DNA from: Prosapia bicincta
Taxonomy: Eukaryota > Arthropoda > Insecta > Hemiptera > Cercopidae
Assembly: GCA_036971475.1 (NCBI GenBank)
Contig: JBAIZL010000376.1
Location: 10,086,501 to 10,150,500, forward strand
DNA: 64,000 nt
Direction of reading: 5' to 3'
Part shown: one piece after another, positions 23,745 to 35,700 of the stretch
How positions within the stretch are numbered: position 1 is the stretch's first letter
How the letters are laid out: each line of letters begins with the position of its first letter
Notes under the pieces: generated by a model
The model's input: the letters and a program-made list of their open reading frames with translations, nothing else
What the model was told of the DNA's origin: nothing
Database searches by the model: none
Position numbers and translations under genes: made by a program

Positions 23745-24625
23745 AAAAAAATTTAAGTAGATTCCTACTGAGGTTAACAAAAGATATTTTTTTTTTTTAT
23801 TTTAGTTACCCCAAAGCACTATTTATGATATTGTGTGGTAACTATTGCAACAGTTTAAGGTTGTACAATGGAGGTTTCGACTACAACCAGATGGGGGAAA
23901 AAAGTTATATACATCTTTGAGAAATATATTGCTAGGTATTGGAAAGTTGGTGCAGTCCCAAGGCGCGCGATTTCGAACTTAAAGATTCACAGTTCGAATC
24001 CGGCTGGACATCACAAATTTTATAATTTAGTTATTGAATAAATATTTGAAAAAACAACTGTATCAACATCAACTGCCATCCACTATAGCTTTAAAAAATA
24101 GATTTGAAAATGATTGGATGAATAAAAGCGTATTTAGTAATGATTCAACATTTGTACAAGATATATAGCTGGAGAGTGTGAGCTAATAGAAGGAATTACA
24201 ATGAAAATATTAGAAAGAACCTCAATACCACAAAAATAATCAAACATAACAAATTAAACAAGTTACTTAAGATTAAACCTTTATGTACATTTCGATGACC
24301 ATGTCATCATCATCAGAGGGTCTTATTACAAAATCACAATCTAGCAAACAAGAAGATACAAACTAGAGTAATCTCTCTCTAGTTTGTATCATTACTTTAG
24401 TTTATGACTTCTTGTTTGCTAGATTGTTATTTTGTAATAAAACCCTCTTATGATAATGACATGGTCATCGAAATGTACATAAGGTTTTAATCTTGAGTAA
24501 CTTGTTTAATTTGTTATTTTTTATTATTTTTGTGGTATTGGGGTTCTTTCCAATATTTTCTTTGTAATATATTCTACCACTGTGCTCTTGATATTGTGTA
24601 ATAGAAGGAATTTAATAATAAAGGC
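23745..24625 (+). repeat. SINE-like repeat family, copy C, interrupted by a foldback insertion
   Basis: This copy is in the opposite orientation to copy B. It starts AAGTAGATTCCTACTGAGGT. A tRNA-like head lies at 23938-24012 (A-box-like TTGGTGCAGTCCC, B-box AGTTCGAATCC at 23991-24001), followed by the family tail: GAATAAATATTTGAAAAAAC, CATCCACTATAG, GATTGGATGAATAAAA, GTGAGCTAATAGAAGGAATT. The tail is split at 24197 by a 401-bp insertion and resumes after 24612. The head keeps both pol III promoter boxes but is not a functional tRNA gene. Confidence 0.75.
24184..24612. mobile_element. Foldback retroposon with hammerhead-like arms, copy 4, inside SINE-like copy C
   Basis: A perfect 14-bp duplication TAATAGAAGGAATT (24184-24197, 24599-24612) bounds a 401-bp insertion. 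The same 14 bp is single in copy E, which gives the empty site. The left arm (minus strand, 24270-24330) has a canonical CUGAUGA, U, stem II GAUGAC-AUG-GUCAUC (6 of 6), GAAA and AUGUACAUA. The right arm (24433-24490) has CUUAUGA, a core mutation, but keeps stem I AAAAC(C)CU/AGGUUUU. The right arm carries a leader of about 40 bp absent from the left. The centre has a further inverted pair (GATACAAACTAGAG). Confidence 0.93.
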
Positions 24626-27600
24626 ATAAACGCGAAAAAACTAACCTAACCTTTACAGCTTGTTAATATTTCTACAATTTTTCATCATAATAAACATCTG
24701 AAGCATAAAAATAACAAGAGTTTAGTAAACAATACATTTATAGTTTAAAATGACTCTGTTATTAACGATCGATATCAGAAAACGTCCTTCAATGTAACTT
24801 TGAGAAAAGCTGATTTTAAACAAGTAATACGAATTTATCTTTTAAAAATACAGATCTACACCTAACGAAAAACTTTATAAACATGTTCTACGATATATTT
24901 TAATTTTCATCAACATATAGATTCCAACAAATTTCACTATAACCAACACAATATAAACAAAATCGCAAGCGCTTCGTAAAAATAACACTACCACCCAACA
25001 AAAACCTCTACGCTAAAACCAACAGCGGCGCGTTGAAATGGAAAACATCTCATTTTGCCGCAAATCCCCGTAAAACGCCGTCCCAGTAAATCCCGCTTAC
25101 ACGGAGTAAATCTCCGCACAGTGTGAATTGTCGTGTCCGCCAATAAGAACCCAGAGAAAGACAGTGCTCGGTGAAGATTTTTTGGTTGACCGCAGTTTGA
25201 GCGAGGTTATGAAAGAAGTAGCGAGGGTGTAGTAATGCGACGGGTAGGGAAGGGGCGTGGAAGCGTGAAAGCGTTCAGTTGAACACTTTAGCTCTACGGC
25301 GCCCCTTTCCCGACCTGTTACCATAACAACGACAAGAGAGAGGTTCCAAATATTCTTTTAACGAGACGAGAACGCGACGTTTTACAACATAAAAGGAAAT
25401 GAACGCGAGAATCCTTCTACTAACTAAATACAAGTATTCACTGTTAACTGGGTAATTAGCGATACTGACGAGAAGAGAGAGCCAAGAGACAAATTGCTCA
25501 AGAACTAAACAGCTTCCAGAGAAGTTAAAACCTAATTAGCAATTTTAATTATATTCTTAAACAGCACAAGGTGTTTAGCAAAGTAGGTGTTTATAGTAAT
25601 GCTCAACAGTAATGCTACAAAAACAAGATTTCATATAATTATTAAAACGACCCCAAGAAATTTTACCACTTAATTTTTTCCTGGTGAAAAACCAATTGTG
25701 ATTATTATCGCGAATCAACATTTAAGACGAAAACGGCAATATTTTAGATAACACACAATTTAAATCAAACAAAAATATACAAAACAAACATAACCTAAAC
25801 GTAACAGTAATAACATAAAATTTGTATATGTAACAATAAATATATAACAAAAAGGACAAACAACATTAAAACCACACTAATTGAAATTTATTTAGGTTAC
25901 ATTAACTTCTCCTAATACCTATTAGAACAAAGGTAAACATGAAAGAAGATTTTAGTAATATTTTTTAAGAAAATTTAAATAAGAAAAAACTACAGCGAAG
26001 CTCTGAAAGGCTGTAAACATTACATGTGTGGTTAAAACGTTTGTCCAAACAAAATTCAATTAAAATTAAGAAATTAATACTTAAATTGTAGATATTCAGT
26101 TAAGTGTTAATTATCACGACGAAACGAAAACGTGCTACAACAATAATGTTAAAACCGGAAGTTATGAAACATAAATTATAGAGTTTTTAAAAAAATATTG
26201 CAGTTGCTCACAAACACTCAAAATTTTTTTTAAAAATATACGATTCCAAAAATTTAGAAATACAAAATAGTTAAATAAGAGCGAACACCAAGTCACAATC
26301 AATAACTTTTCTTTCATACACGTTTCTCAACAGTACTCTGTCATCATCAATGGTGAGTATAAATACACAACTTTTATTAAACTAAATCAGTTATAAATAG
26401 ACATGATGATGACTATCATTGAAACGTTCATAGGAACATAAATTATTGATTTTGACTCTGGTGTTCGTTGTTATCTATTACCTTTGCTAATAAGCATAAC
26501 TCCAATTTTAGTACCCATAGAAAAGTTTAAAACTCGAAATACCAAACTAAAGAAAACAAATGACAGAAAAAAAGTTTTAAAATAAGTTAATGTTAAATTT
26601 CGTGAAACATATTTTAATGAAGTGAAAATAAGGAAACAGTTTTCGCAAAACGGAGGCGAGGTCCCTCTATCTCAACAGCTATTTCGATAAACTGTACTGT
26701 AAAATAAAAATTGAATAAAATAAAAAAACTACTTCAACAGCGTATTAAATAAAAATTAAATACACGCCCACAAAAACATAAAGACTTTCATAATTGTTAA
26801 CGTAAAATATTTTATTTTTATTAAATTTATTTAATTTTTATTTGGATTCCAAAACACGTCACACAAAAGTATTTAGGAGCACCATAAGAAAATTGTGGAA
26901 ACGTATTTTCTGTTGGAAACTTAGAAGAAAAGGAGTGAAATATTTTGCAAGGATTATCATATCAGTCAGACATGTATCATATTTTCCTTGCACGCCCTAA
27001 CCCCAAAGAAAGACATTGACTTTTCCGCCCTTTCCGACTCTTGCGATTTATTAATTAGCCACCATTTCTAGAGGAGTGAAGGAGAGATAAGATCAGCCAG
27101 TTTAAACGCCGAGGGTGTGTGGTTCATCACGTGGTACAATAGAAAGGGTGTTAAATAATGAACAGGGGCGAGGAAGTGCTTACCCCGCGTCCACAGAAAA
27201 GGGAGTTTATCAGATGACAAGGCTACTTTTAAAGCCTCTAAGTACAGTCAGTTAAACAAAACGTGTTTGTTTTTTATTTATGGTCAGAGTATTTATTGTA
27301 AAAGCTAAAATGATTACTCATAGTATTTGGAACAGAACTATTAAAAAACTATAAAAACGTTACAGAGATTCAATAAAACATAACATTTTGTCTTGAACTA
27401 GAAATGTCAAAACTCGTGTTATTCAACACACTGGAGCTCCGCAACCCAGCCGCCTGAGCCATGACGATCGTTCATTTGTCACACAACATGACTGTACCTG
27501 ATGAACGTTCATCGATACAAGGTTAGAAATTAAAACAAATAGCATTTAAACATCGACGTAATGTATCGCTATACTTAGTGCAAGTGCGTTTCGTTAGATC

Positions 27601-27729
27601 AAGGTTTTATTTCCGCCTCGCTATATACACTTCGTTATACCGTAGGTCAAGAAAACAAACAATTCGAATAAGATCGAAATTTCTAGATTTTCTTGTAGTT
27701 TTAGGATTATCAGACAGTTTGTAAATGTA
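24626..27729. other. Unique AT-rich DNA, no gene recognised
   Basis: It includes a CpG-richer patch at 25020-25380 with a 75-codon minus frame of no recognisable family. The remainder is low-complexity AT-rich sequence. Confidence 0.5.
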
Positions 27730-28002
27730 GTGTACATGAGGGATAGTAGTTCTGGTTGGAGTTCGTCTCGTCCCAGGGGCGGGTCGGTCACTAGTCCACG
27801 GTCTTACAGACCCTTACACACTGGTACCACGTGTAGTGGCACCTCGAGCCCGATACTAATTATCCGGGAGGGGGTCACGAATTTAAGGTTGGATTCGTGG
27901 GGGTTGTGGTTTCATATGCTTGGCGGAAGATGACCCACGTAAGAATCTATCTTTGTGTTCATTGACAAAGAGGTTCTTACTGTCACAGATTCTTCCTGTG
28001 AC
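27730..28002. other. GC-rich island ending in two adjacent hairpins
   Basis: From 27730 to 27935 the sequence is markedly GC-richer and open on the plus strand for 67 codons. It contains GGTACCACGTG, two overlapping 6-bp palindromes. It is followed by hairpin 27939-27980 (arms GTAAGAA...TCTTTGT and ACAAAGA..TTCTTAC, loop about 8 nt) and hairpin 27982-28002 (GTCACAG, 7-nt loop, CTGTGAC). A retroelement 3' region is possible, but nothing matches a known family by eye. Confidence 0.4.
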
Positions 28003-28239
28003 TATTCTTATTTTCTTCTTTTTTTCTTCTTACACTTCGCATAACACACTGGCGAATGTAAATGAGAGATTGTCATAATTTGACCACAGTCGCGATATAA
28101 ACCTTATATCAGGGTCATATGAAGGTATCAATTACTTAAAATACTTGTAAAAGAAAGGACAGAGAAGGGTATGTGGGAGTATGTATGAAAAATGGCATAA
28201 ACATGTCAGTAGACTTGTTCCAAACCGGCTTAAAGAAAG

Positions 28240-28740
28240 ATGTACGAGTACACCCGTTACATATATAAGAATACAATAATACTTAAAATTACATCCCGAG
28301 GGACTCAGCCTGCCCCAACGGCTATAATCATATTGTTTTGCAAACGCTTTCCAAACAAAAAAGATGCCATTCTCACGATAACTCTACATAGCCTCACGTT
28401 ACAAAGCTTTGTAAAGCTATCCTCCTTATACTTTATCATAAAGAAATCCTATAGCTGTTTTTCTCCTGACAAGGTTTTTTCCAGGTATTTTCATCCAGCT
28501 CTTAGGATAAAGAACTCTCTTATTTCACGCCCTCCTCCTAATGTTCCAAGGAAAGAGCTTATTAGCTTGGTACATGGCCAACCTCTCCTGATTCCTTCAT
28601 TCATGGTAGAGATACTAAACGCATGCGCGTGTAAGGTGGAGGCAGCTCGCTAGAGGATTGCTGCATGAGGGCTGAGCGGGTTCTGGGAGCCCAGACCCAA
28701 CGGGCTATAAAAATAAATACCTACAACAAAACAAACAAGC
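28240..28740 (+). other. Unidentified open segment with GC-rich hairpin end, possible retroposon 3' end
   Basis: A 137-codon frame (28240-28653) starts at an ATG and resembles no family I know. It is followed by a strong hairpin at 28678-28698 (GGG-T-TCTGGG-AG-CCCAGA-CCC) and then an A-rich tract (CTATAAAAATAAATA, AACAAAACAAACAA). A GC-rich hairpin followed by an A-rich tail is typical of non-LTR 3' ends, but no reverse transcriptase or RNase H motif is visible. Confidence 0.25.
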
Positions 28741-30302
28741 TGCATTTGATTCATAACACAATTCGAACATTTGAACGAATTTGACTCATGATGGTGATAC
28801 TGGCCAGCAGATTATTTATTATAAGAAAAACTTACGAGTATGACGTAGACCTACTCTCTAATGGGGTCACAAAAAGTCCACTAATCACTATCCGGTCTTT
28901 TTGGATTTTTGTAAACACTTTTTTTTATTCCAAAGGTTTATAAATATTGTTAACTGGTAAACATTTTTAAATAAATGTGTTATTACTGATGTAGACTATA
29001 TTTTTGTACGTCTTCCATTTTATTCCTTTTCTTTTAAACGAGAAAATTTTACAAATAATTTTTGTTATCGAAGCTAAACTTTACCACTTTATCTTCCCAA
29101 CATACATTTGAGGATGTCTGCGGCTCAAGCCCGATAAAATTTGCAAGTGCATAAGTTCCTGATCAAGCTGTCTACGATGGCTCAAAAAGACGCCAATGGA
29201 GATTTTAAAATGAGATATATAAAATGAGTTAGCGTGCAAGTTCGCAGAGAACATAAAACGAATAAACGCTGTCGAACTTTTTATCAAAATGTGATTCATC
29301 CGCCATTTACAGCACATATGAAAAGACCTCGTAGAGTGTATGGCAAAGCACACTTTGCAAAGACAAGAATTTCAATAAAAAAATGTTTGTTTAGAGGTCA
29401 ACAGAGAACATACGGGCGAGGAACGATCCTTTCGCAAACACAACGCAGGATGTGGATCTTGCACAAAGGATTTACATTTCAATAATGTTAGCTTTGGAGT
29501 CGACATGAGACGAAGAATCTGGAGAATAGGAAATGCTAATATCCACACAACGAGGGATGGAGGGGTAAAGGAAGTGGTGCTTACACAGCCGAGAGCATCA
29601 CGACACCCTTTGTAATGGAGGAGAGGGATGCAGCCCTAGGATTTACTCTCACACAGATATTCTTATATTAAAAATGTGAAATAAAATTAAATATAATAAT
29701 GAGATACATATAATGAAAAAACGAGTAGACTATACATATATAATGAAATATAAAGCTTTTTAGGGAAATTTTTTAAATTAAAACAAGAACTTAAATCTCT
29801 AATGCGAATAGGATTTTTTTTTTAATAGTAAAACTGTGTTATTACGTCGTTCGGCTCTGGTTCGTCACGAGCAATCTAAAAACAACCCTCTTTGTTTTGC
29901 TACCCATAATTCTCTTTCATGTCCTTTACTATGGAAACTTGAGTCAGTTATGTAACTTACTTTTCATCTATCGCTTCTTATCTCTACACTTAGGACTAAC
30001 AGGTACAACTGTATGTCTCCGATAGAGGCTCCGCTGCAAGCGCCAACCAAGCTCCCTCAGCTCTTCCAAAGAAAGATTCTTCTCCTTTCCGTAATACCTA
30101 TATATCACCTACCCTTCTTTACTACTGTAAAGCGGTATAGCTTTCGCATAACCCCGAAAGAGAGACTTTTTCACTCATGAATAAAGACCTACACATGTGA
30201 GCAAAGAATGTCATCTCATCATTAATACCAGGGTAGTCTTATGTTTTGAGAATATTTTACTCTTTCCCTTTTAATAAAAATATTAAAAAGACACAGGTCC
30301 TC
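28741..30302. other. Unique DNA, no gene recognised
   Basis: Overlapping frames on both strands at 29081-29485 (83 and 90 codons) have no recognisable domain. Nothing else is visible. Confidence 0.45.
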
Positions 30303-30446
30303 ATAAATTCAAAGTTGCTTGATGTATCATCTTGAATTCACTGATTAAACTATAATTAAAAAGTACTTAACTAAGTGAATACGTAATAGTTTACTTGCTG
30401 ACGCGTTTAAAAACATTCGTTCCTTTTACGAAGCTAATCCTCTACT
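30303..30446 (+). repeat. Interspersed foldback repeat, copy 2
   Basis: It begins AAAGTTGCTTGATG and continues ATCTTGAATTCACTGATT, TAACTAAGTGAATAC, TTACTTGCTGACGCG, TTACGAAGCT. The first part is the reverse complement of the right side of the copy at 7213-7380; the last part matches its left arm directly. The second arm is missing, so this is a partial copy. Confidence 0.65.
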
Positions 30447-32267
30447 CACATCATTTTAAATTTGTTAACAATATTTATAATTATTTCGCACAGTGTTTGA
30501 TAAGAATACGTATCTTAGGTCGTATTTGTCTCAATGACGATGAATATTTTCTGTAGTTCATTTCCTTTATGGGCGTGGTTATGTTTCCCTTCATAACAGT
30601 CTGCTAATCCCATTTTCTACCTCCAATATTAGCGCCTCGTCCAACTGAGTGGCAAGGTGTCCCTTACATAGTTACAATACAACCTCGTTTATAATTTCTC
30701 ACACAGCATAACATAAAGCCTCCACATTGGCTAACACTTCCTTCCTCACCTTTAGTATGAAGCATATTCATAATGACGTCTAAATCTAAGGCAGGTCTGT
30801 ATTAAAAACATGAATTTCTTATTGCATAACAGAAGAACTTTAATAAGAACAAGAAGAACGTGGCAGACATTTAATCAGGAAACAGAAACATTTTCCTGGC
30901 GGAAAACCTGAGCTAACGCTTTCAGCAAACTGAATATCTTCATTGGGAGGAAATGTAATTCCTTATCTAACCTCGATCGCTTCTAGCAACTTCCGCAGCT
31001 CTGTACGAAGGAATCATATTAAACTTTACTAAATTTTCTTATTTCTGAAAGAAGACGTTTTGAAGCAGTAAAACGATTTATCATTTCCGCCAACAAAATG
31101 CGAATACAGTAGTTTCCTTAGCGATCCACGTTTTCTTCAACACAAACTTTACGAAGCGATAACAAAATATCTTTTTCCCCTACGGATTCTCTTGACTGAA
31201 TAAAATTAATTCTATTTTCCCACCTCTTAAACTACTATGAGGCACATTTAATAATGCCGCTTTAGGTTAATTATTCTAATTCAAACATCACCAGAAACGG
31301 CTGCCGTATACCACAATATTTATGTAATTTTAAGGTATATTTTCAAGTACAAATGAATAAACTGTAGATGGTTCCACTCATTTCTCCAAGTCATGACTAT
31401 TCCCCGCTTCTCAGTGGAAACATAATGTCCTCCTACGTATAGGCGCCAATCCATGTATTTAAAACTCATTAAGCACGCTGAAAAATACTAGAAGTTATTA
31501 ATTTCGACGTTCTAAACTACTCCAAAGTTCCAAGCAGTACTGTGGTTGTCTTTTAGTGGATAATCGCCAGTTAGGGTTGGTTACAGTTCTGTGTACAGAC
31601 AGTCGGTGTAATACGGAAAATTTCAATTTGCTTAGAATAGTCACCCTAGGTAGCGTAGGCAGCCGTGCCCTTATGATATTCCCACAGCTGCATGCAGTAA
31701 CATACAGACCAACGACCTTGCTTACTGTCGCGGCTTTACGTATCCTAGTCAACAATCCCGGCCTTACAGTAAAATCTCTGAGTTCTCAACTTGTACCGCG
31801 ACTTGTTGAGCCGACCTACGATTCGGGCCTGACGCTAGTCACCCATGCTAGAGTGCAGATAATAACTTTGAGTTCTATGACTTGTAGGTAGAAGACAAAA
31901 TGCTAGATACTCTTTAGTAAAATCCCTTATTCACTATGTTTTCATTTTCTTTTCACTTTTCATCAACACTCCGGCTACGCCGTGGCTTCAGAAAAAATAA
32001 AAGCAACATACTCGTAGTTATGAACGAAACACAACGTTATAAGGAACACCGTCTTAGCTAGGTCCAATCTTCATAAAAATACCATGTTTAGAATATAAAT
32101 GTCAAAAGCAAAAATATGTCTAAATACAATACAAATTATATTTATTAAATAAATAATAATAACTTGAACATTTAATTTGTTCAACTTTTTTGTGCTATTT
32201 TACATTTTTAACTCAACTGTTTAATTTTCTGTTTTGAACATGGTTTAAATAATTATTATTGTGTTGT

Positions 32268-32270
<3 letters not shown>
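30447..32270. other. Unique DNA, no gene recognised
   Basis: The GC-richer stretch 31500-31900 is open on both strands (111 codons plus, 85 minus). Neither translation has a recognisable motif, so I leave both uncalled. Confidence 0.45.
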
Positions 32271-32324
<54 letters not shown>

Positions 32325-32641
32325 TATATATTGTAATCTTTGGATGCATGTCTTTTTAATGTTATACACACACACACACACACACACACAATTAAATGAC
32401 ACCTTCATAAATAAAATTTGTATTTTATTTTTCTTCATACATTGAAGCTATTCGCTGATTGGCAGTATCGGCATTATCAAAATTTTCAAAGTACTATTTT
32501 TAAAGGAGTATACACAGTCTAGATGTAGTCATAGAACTATAAGGTACTTTGAAGATTTTGATAATGCCGATACTGCCAATCAGCGAAAGCTTCAATGTAT
32601 GAAGAAAAATAAAATAAAAATTCTTCTTTATGAAAGTGTCA

Positions 32642-32696
<55 letters not shown>
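32271..32696. mobile_element. Long foldback element bounded by microsatellites
   Basis: The inverted arms are 32391-32494 and 32544-32648, roughly 100 bp each and about 90% identical by eye (shared TTGATAATGCCGATACTGCC, CAATGTATGAAGAAAAATAA). The spacer is 49 bp. Outside ATTAAATGACAC on the left lies (AC)n (32365-32390) and, beyond a short spacer, (TA)n (32271-32321). Outside the matching GTGTCATTTAAT on the right lies (TA)n (32648-32696). No coding capacity and no other target duplication; the TA runs themselves may be the duplicated target. Confidence 0.85.
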
Positions 32697-32704
<8 letters not shown>

Positions 32705-35700
32705 TAAGACAAGCATTGTTACTATAACAATAATTTATTTATTAATATTTTATTAATAATTTATTTAATAAGTATTAAACTAATCATTTAATAAAATTAT
32801 CTAAATTTATAAAATTAAAATTTCAATAATTTTATACTTTATGAACAACAGCACATTAGTATTTACAACAGTCCTAAAAATAATACATCATTTTCAAAAT
32901 ATTCACACCTGAACTTTGTTTATATATTTTGTATTAATTATAAAAGGATCAAAAAATATCAATTAGGCAATGATCCCAAACGTTGATTTAAATACATACA
33001 CAGAAAAACGTCTTCATTTCACAGAATTTTCCTGGCTCTGCAAAATCTTTCTGTTGGAATAACGTGCACATTATTTTCTGAATACGATAATTTAAAAAGT
33101 CGATATAGAGAAAATTTTCAATTTTATAACCCTATTACTCATTTGTGTAAACTCATAATCCGGATTAATTAATCATCAGCAAGTCGCAATCAATGAAGTT
33201 AAGTTTATAAAGTCAAGTATTACGTGATAGGTATCTGACTCATATCATATTAATTACGTAAATAAATTACCAGTAAACATTAACTGTGCTAGTTGCAGTG
33301 AAATTCCGTCTCGCCTTCCACCCCGCATACACTCAGGCTAAAGTTCTTAACTTGGAAAATGAAGATAAAACAGATCCGAGTTAAGACTGTGGCGGAAATA
33401 AACAGTTTTCTAAAGTTGGCAAACGTGAACCGGAGAAAGGAAATGCGGCTATTATACTCCGGCAAGAGAAAAAGCTTACTCCTTCCCAGGCCGCGTGCAA
33501 AGCAAAGAATCCCATCGCCTTTTGAATGTCAAACAAGAAAGGGAGGAGTGGAGAAGGAGGCGGGCAGATATATACACCGAGAGGGGGAGCACGGCAGAAT
33601 TTGATTTAATGTGATGTAAGTCGGTTGCTATGGGAACACTCTTGCCGAGAGAGAATCCGAAATTACGCGACTATCGATTTGTGCTCGGCATGAACCACCG
33701 CTGTGATGATAGTACAAATAGCAACCGCCTGACCTATATCAACACTTCAACACGCATCCCTCTGTAAACCCCCGCCCTTTCCTTTTATTAAACAATGATT
33801 ATTAATAGGGCTGCAGGAAACCTAACCATAAAATGACCACCCTAAGAATTAAACAACGAAGCTATAAATATTTTTAAAAATATTTACATTAATTGCAATT
33901 TTTACAACCACAAAATACAATTTAAAAAAATATATCCTCTTTTAGGAATCATCGATAAGTGGCCAGAAAGTAACAAGCGTGTGTAATATGTGCACTCACA
34001 TACATTCACAAGAATAAATTAATCTCAACAAATTGAATGCTTATGAGTTATGATTATCTTTAATGTTAGCAACTAAATTTACCATAGCATCGGTACACTA
34101 CTAGCTGCATGCTTCAATAATTGCATTTTTACACCCCAATATTTTCAAGCCTATAGTTAGATTCATGATTGGAAAAACACTATCCACGAAATAGTTTCTA
34201 AAAAACTGAAACCTATGTTAAACAACACTCAAGTGATTACACATTCAATTCGTTCACTGCTTTTTGCCCCATGATATATCCTTTCTCCAATCATCCTTCG
34301 CTTTTTCATCCCGAAATACTCCGTCCACCTACCTCTTGAAACATCATCACACGCCTTCTTTAATTTAATTCTCTCTATCATCAGTTTCAGTATTGGTCGT
34401 ACTTCGTCCAAGTTCCAACACATAAAGTTAAAGGAGCATTTATCTTCCAGTCAGTCCAAATAAATGTTGTAAATTCTACAAGGGGCAAATTAGGCAATAT
34501 GGATACAGCTATTCATAGCGTTACCTAACGCGTATTTATTTAATAATTACATAGGGAAGGGAAGTTTTAAACACAATAGGTGTACATGTTTTATCAGTTA
34601 TAACACGAAAGGTCACATAAAGTTACGAACACTTTGTTAAAGCAGTTTGCACACGCAGACGCTCACACTTCATCATTAAACTTTTGTAAAAAGATTTATT
34701 TAAACAAAAATTATTCTCACTCTATTATTTTAGCTTAAGAAGGATAGGCTAAGGGGCTAAGGGTTGAAAATATAGGAATAATATGTAGGTAACAACAGTA
34801 TATATATATGGTACAAAGGTAGGGAAGAAGAGGTCAAATAAATATAGAACTAAAAAGAAGGGAATATATTACTGTTTACCTCTTGCTAATACAGAAAATT
34901 AAACTTTGGGACTACGATTTTGAAACGAAAACTGTGACCATACCACGTCGGTTTTGTATTACAAAATAAATCGAGCAGCCACAAATAGCACTGAATGACA
35001 ACAAAAATCACTCTGTCCTCATTGTTGTTTACCAAACGATAAATTAGCTAAATTTCACCGCGGTGACCCGCAAAGCCGTCGAACGCTCATTGGCTTCGTA
35101 TCAAATCAAACGAATCTAATTGAACCGGGAATTCAGCCGTGCTCAGTGTGTTTGTACAAGTGCTAGGTAATATAAGTAGTGTCTTGAGGTTAGGTTAGTA
35201 AAACCTTGAAAGGCTTCACGAAAATGTCTGTATTTGTTAACTCAAACCTAACCTAACAGTACAGATATTAGGTTAGGTTACGTTTAAAACATAAACATTT
35301 TGCAATGGATATTAAAACATTGCATTATCTCATGAATTTCGGAAACGTTTCTTTGTAGATTATATTACCAGCAAATACTATAATAATGGTGATTGCATTG
35401 TTAATTTAGGGTGATAATGTGGCTTGTATATCACAATAAACTAACCTAACCTATCAGTGCGTAAATCATGCCATGTGACTACTACAAAACTAAACATTAT
35501 GTACTACTTTGTCGAGATGACGTGACGCTAATTGTATCTCAGATCTGCGGCTAATCTATCTCATCCGTATAGGAAAACCTTTTTGGTAGTTAAAAAATTT
35601 TCAACAACACTCAACTCAATAAATATAATTTTAAGATGCCTGAATTGATATTATTCATCATAATTTTTTACACAATATAAAAATTAAATTCAATACAATT

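Noticed and set aside
23938..24012. tRNA gene
   Set aside because: A- and B-box-like words are present, but it is the head of a dispersed repeat with homologous flanks in other copies and lacks a clean acceptor stem and anticodon arm.
31556..31891. 111-codon plus frame, overlapped by an 85-codon minus frame
   Set aside because: Neither translation shows a domain; strand cannot be decided.
35187..35455. Interstitial telomere
   Set aside because: Only two to three TTAGG units at each place and in both orientations; too short.
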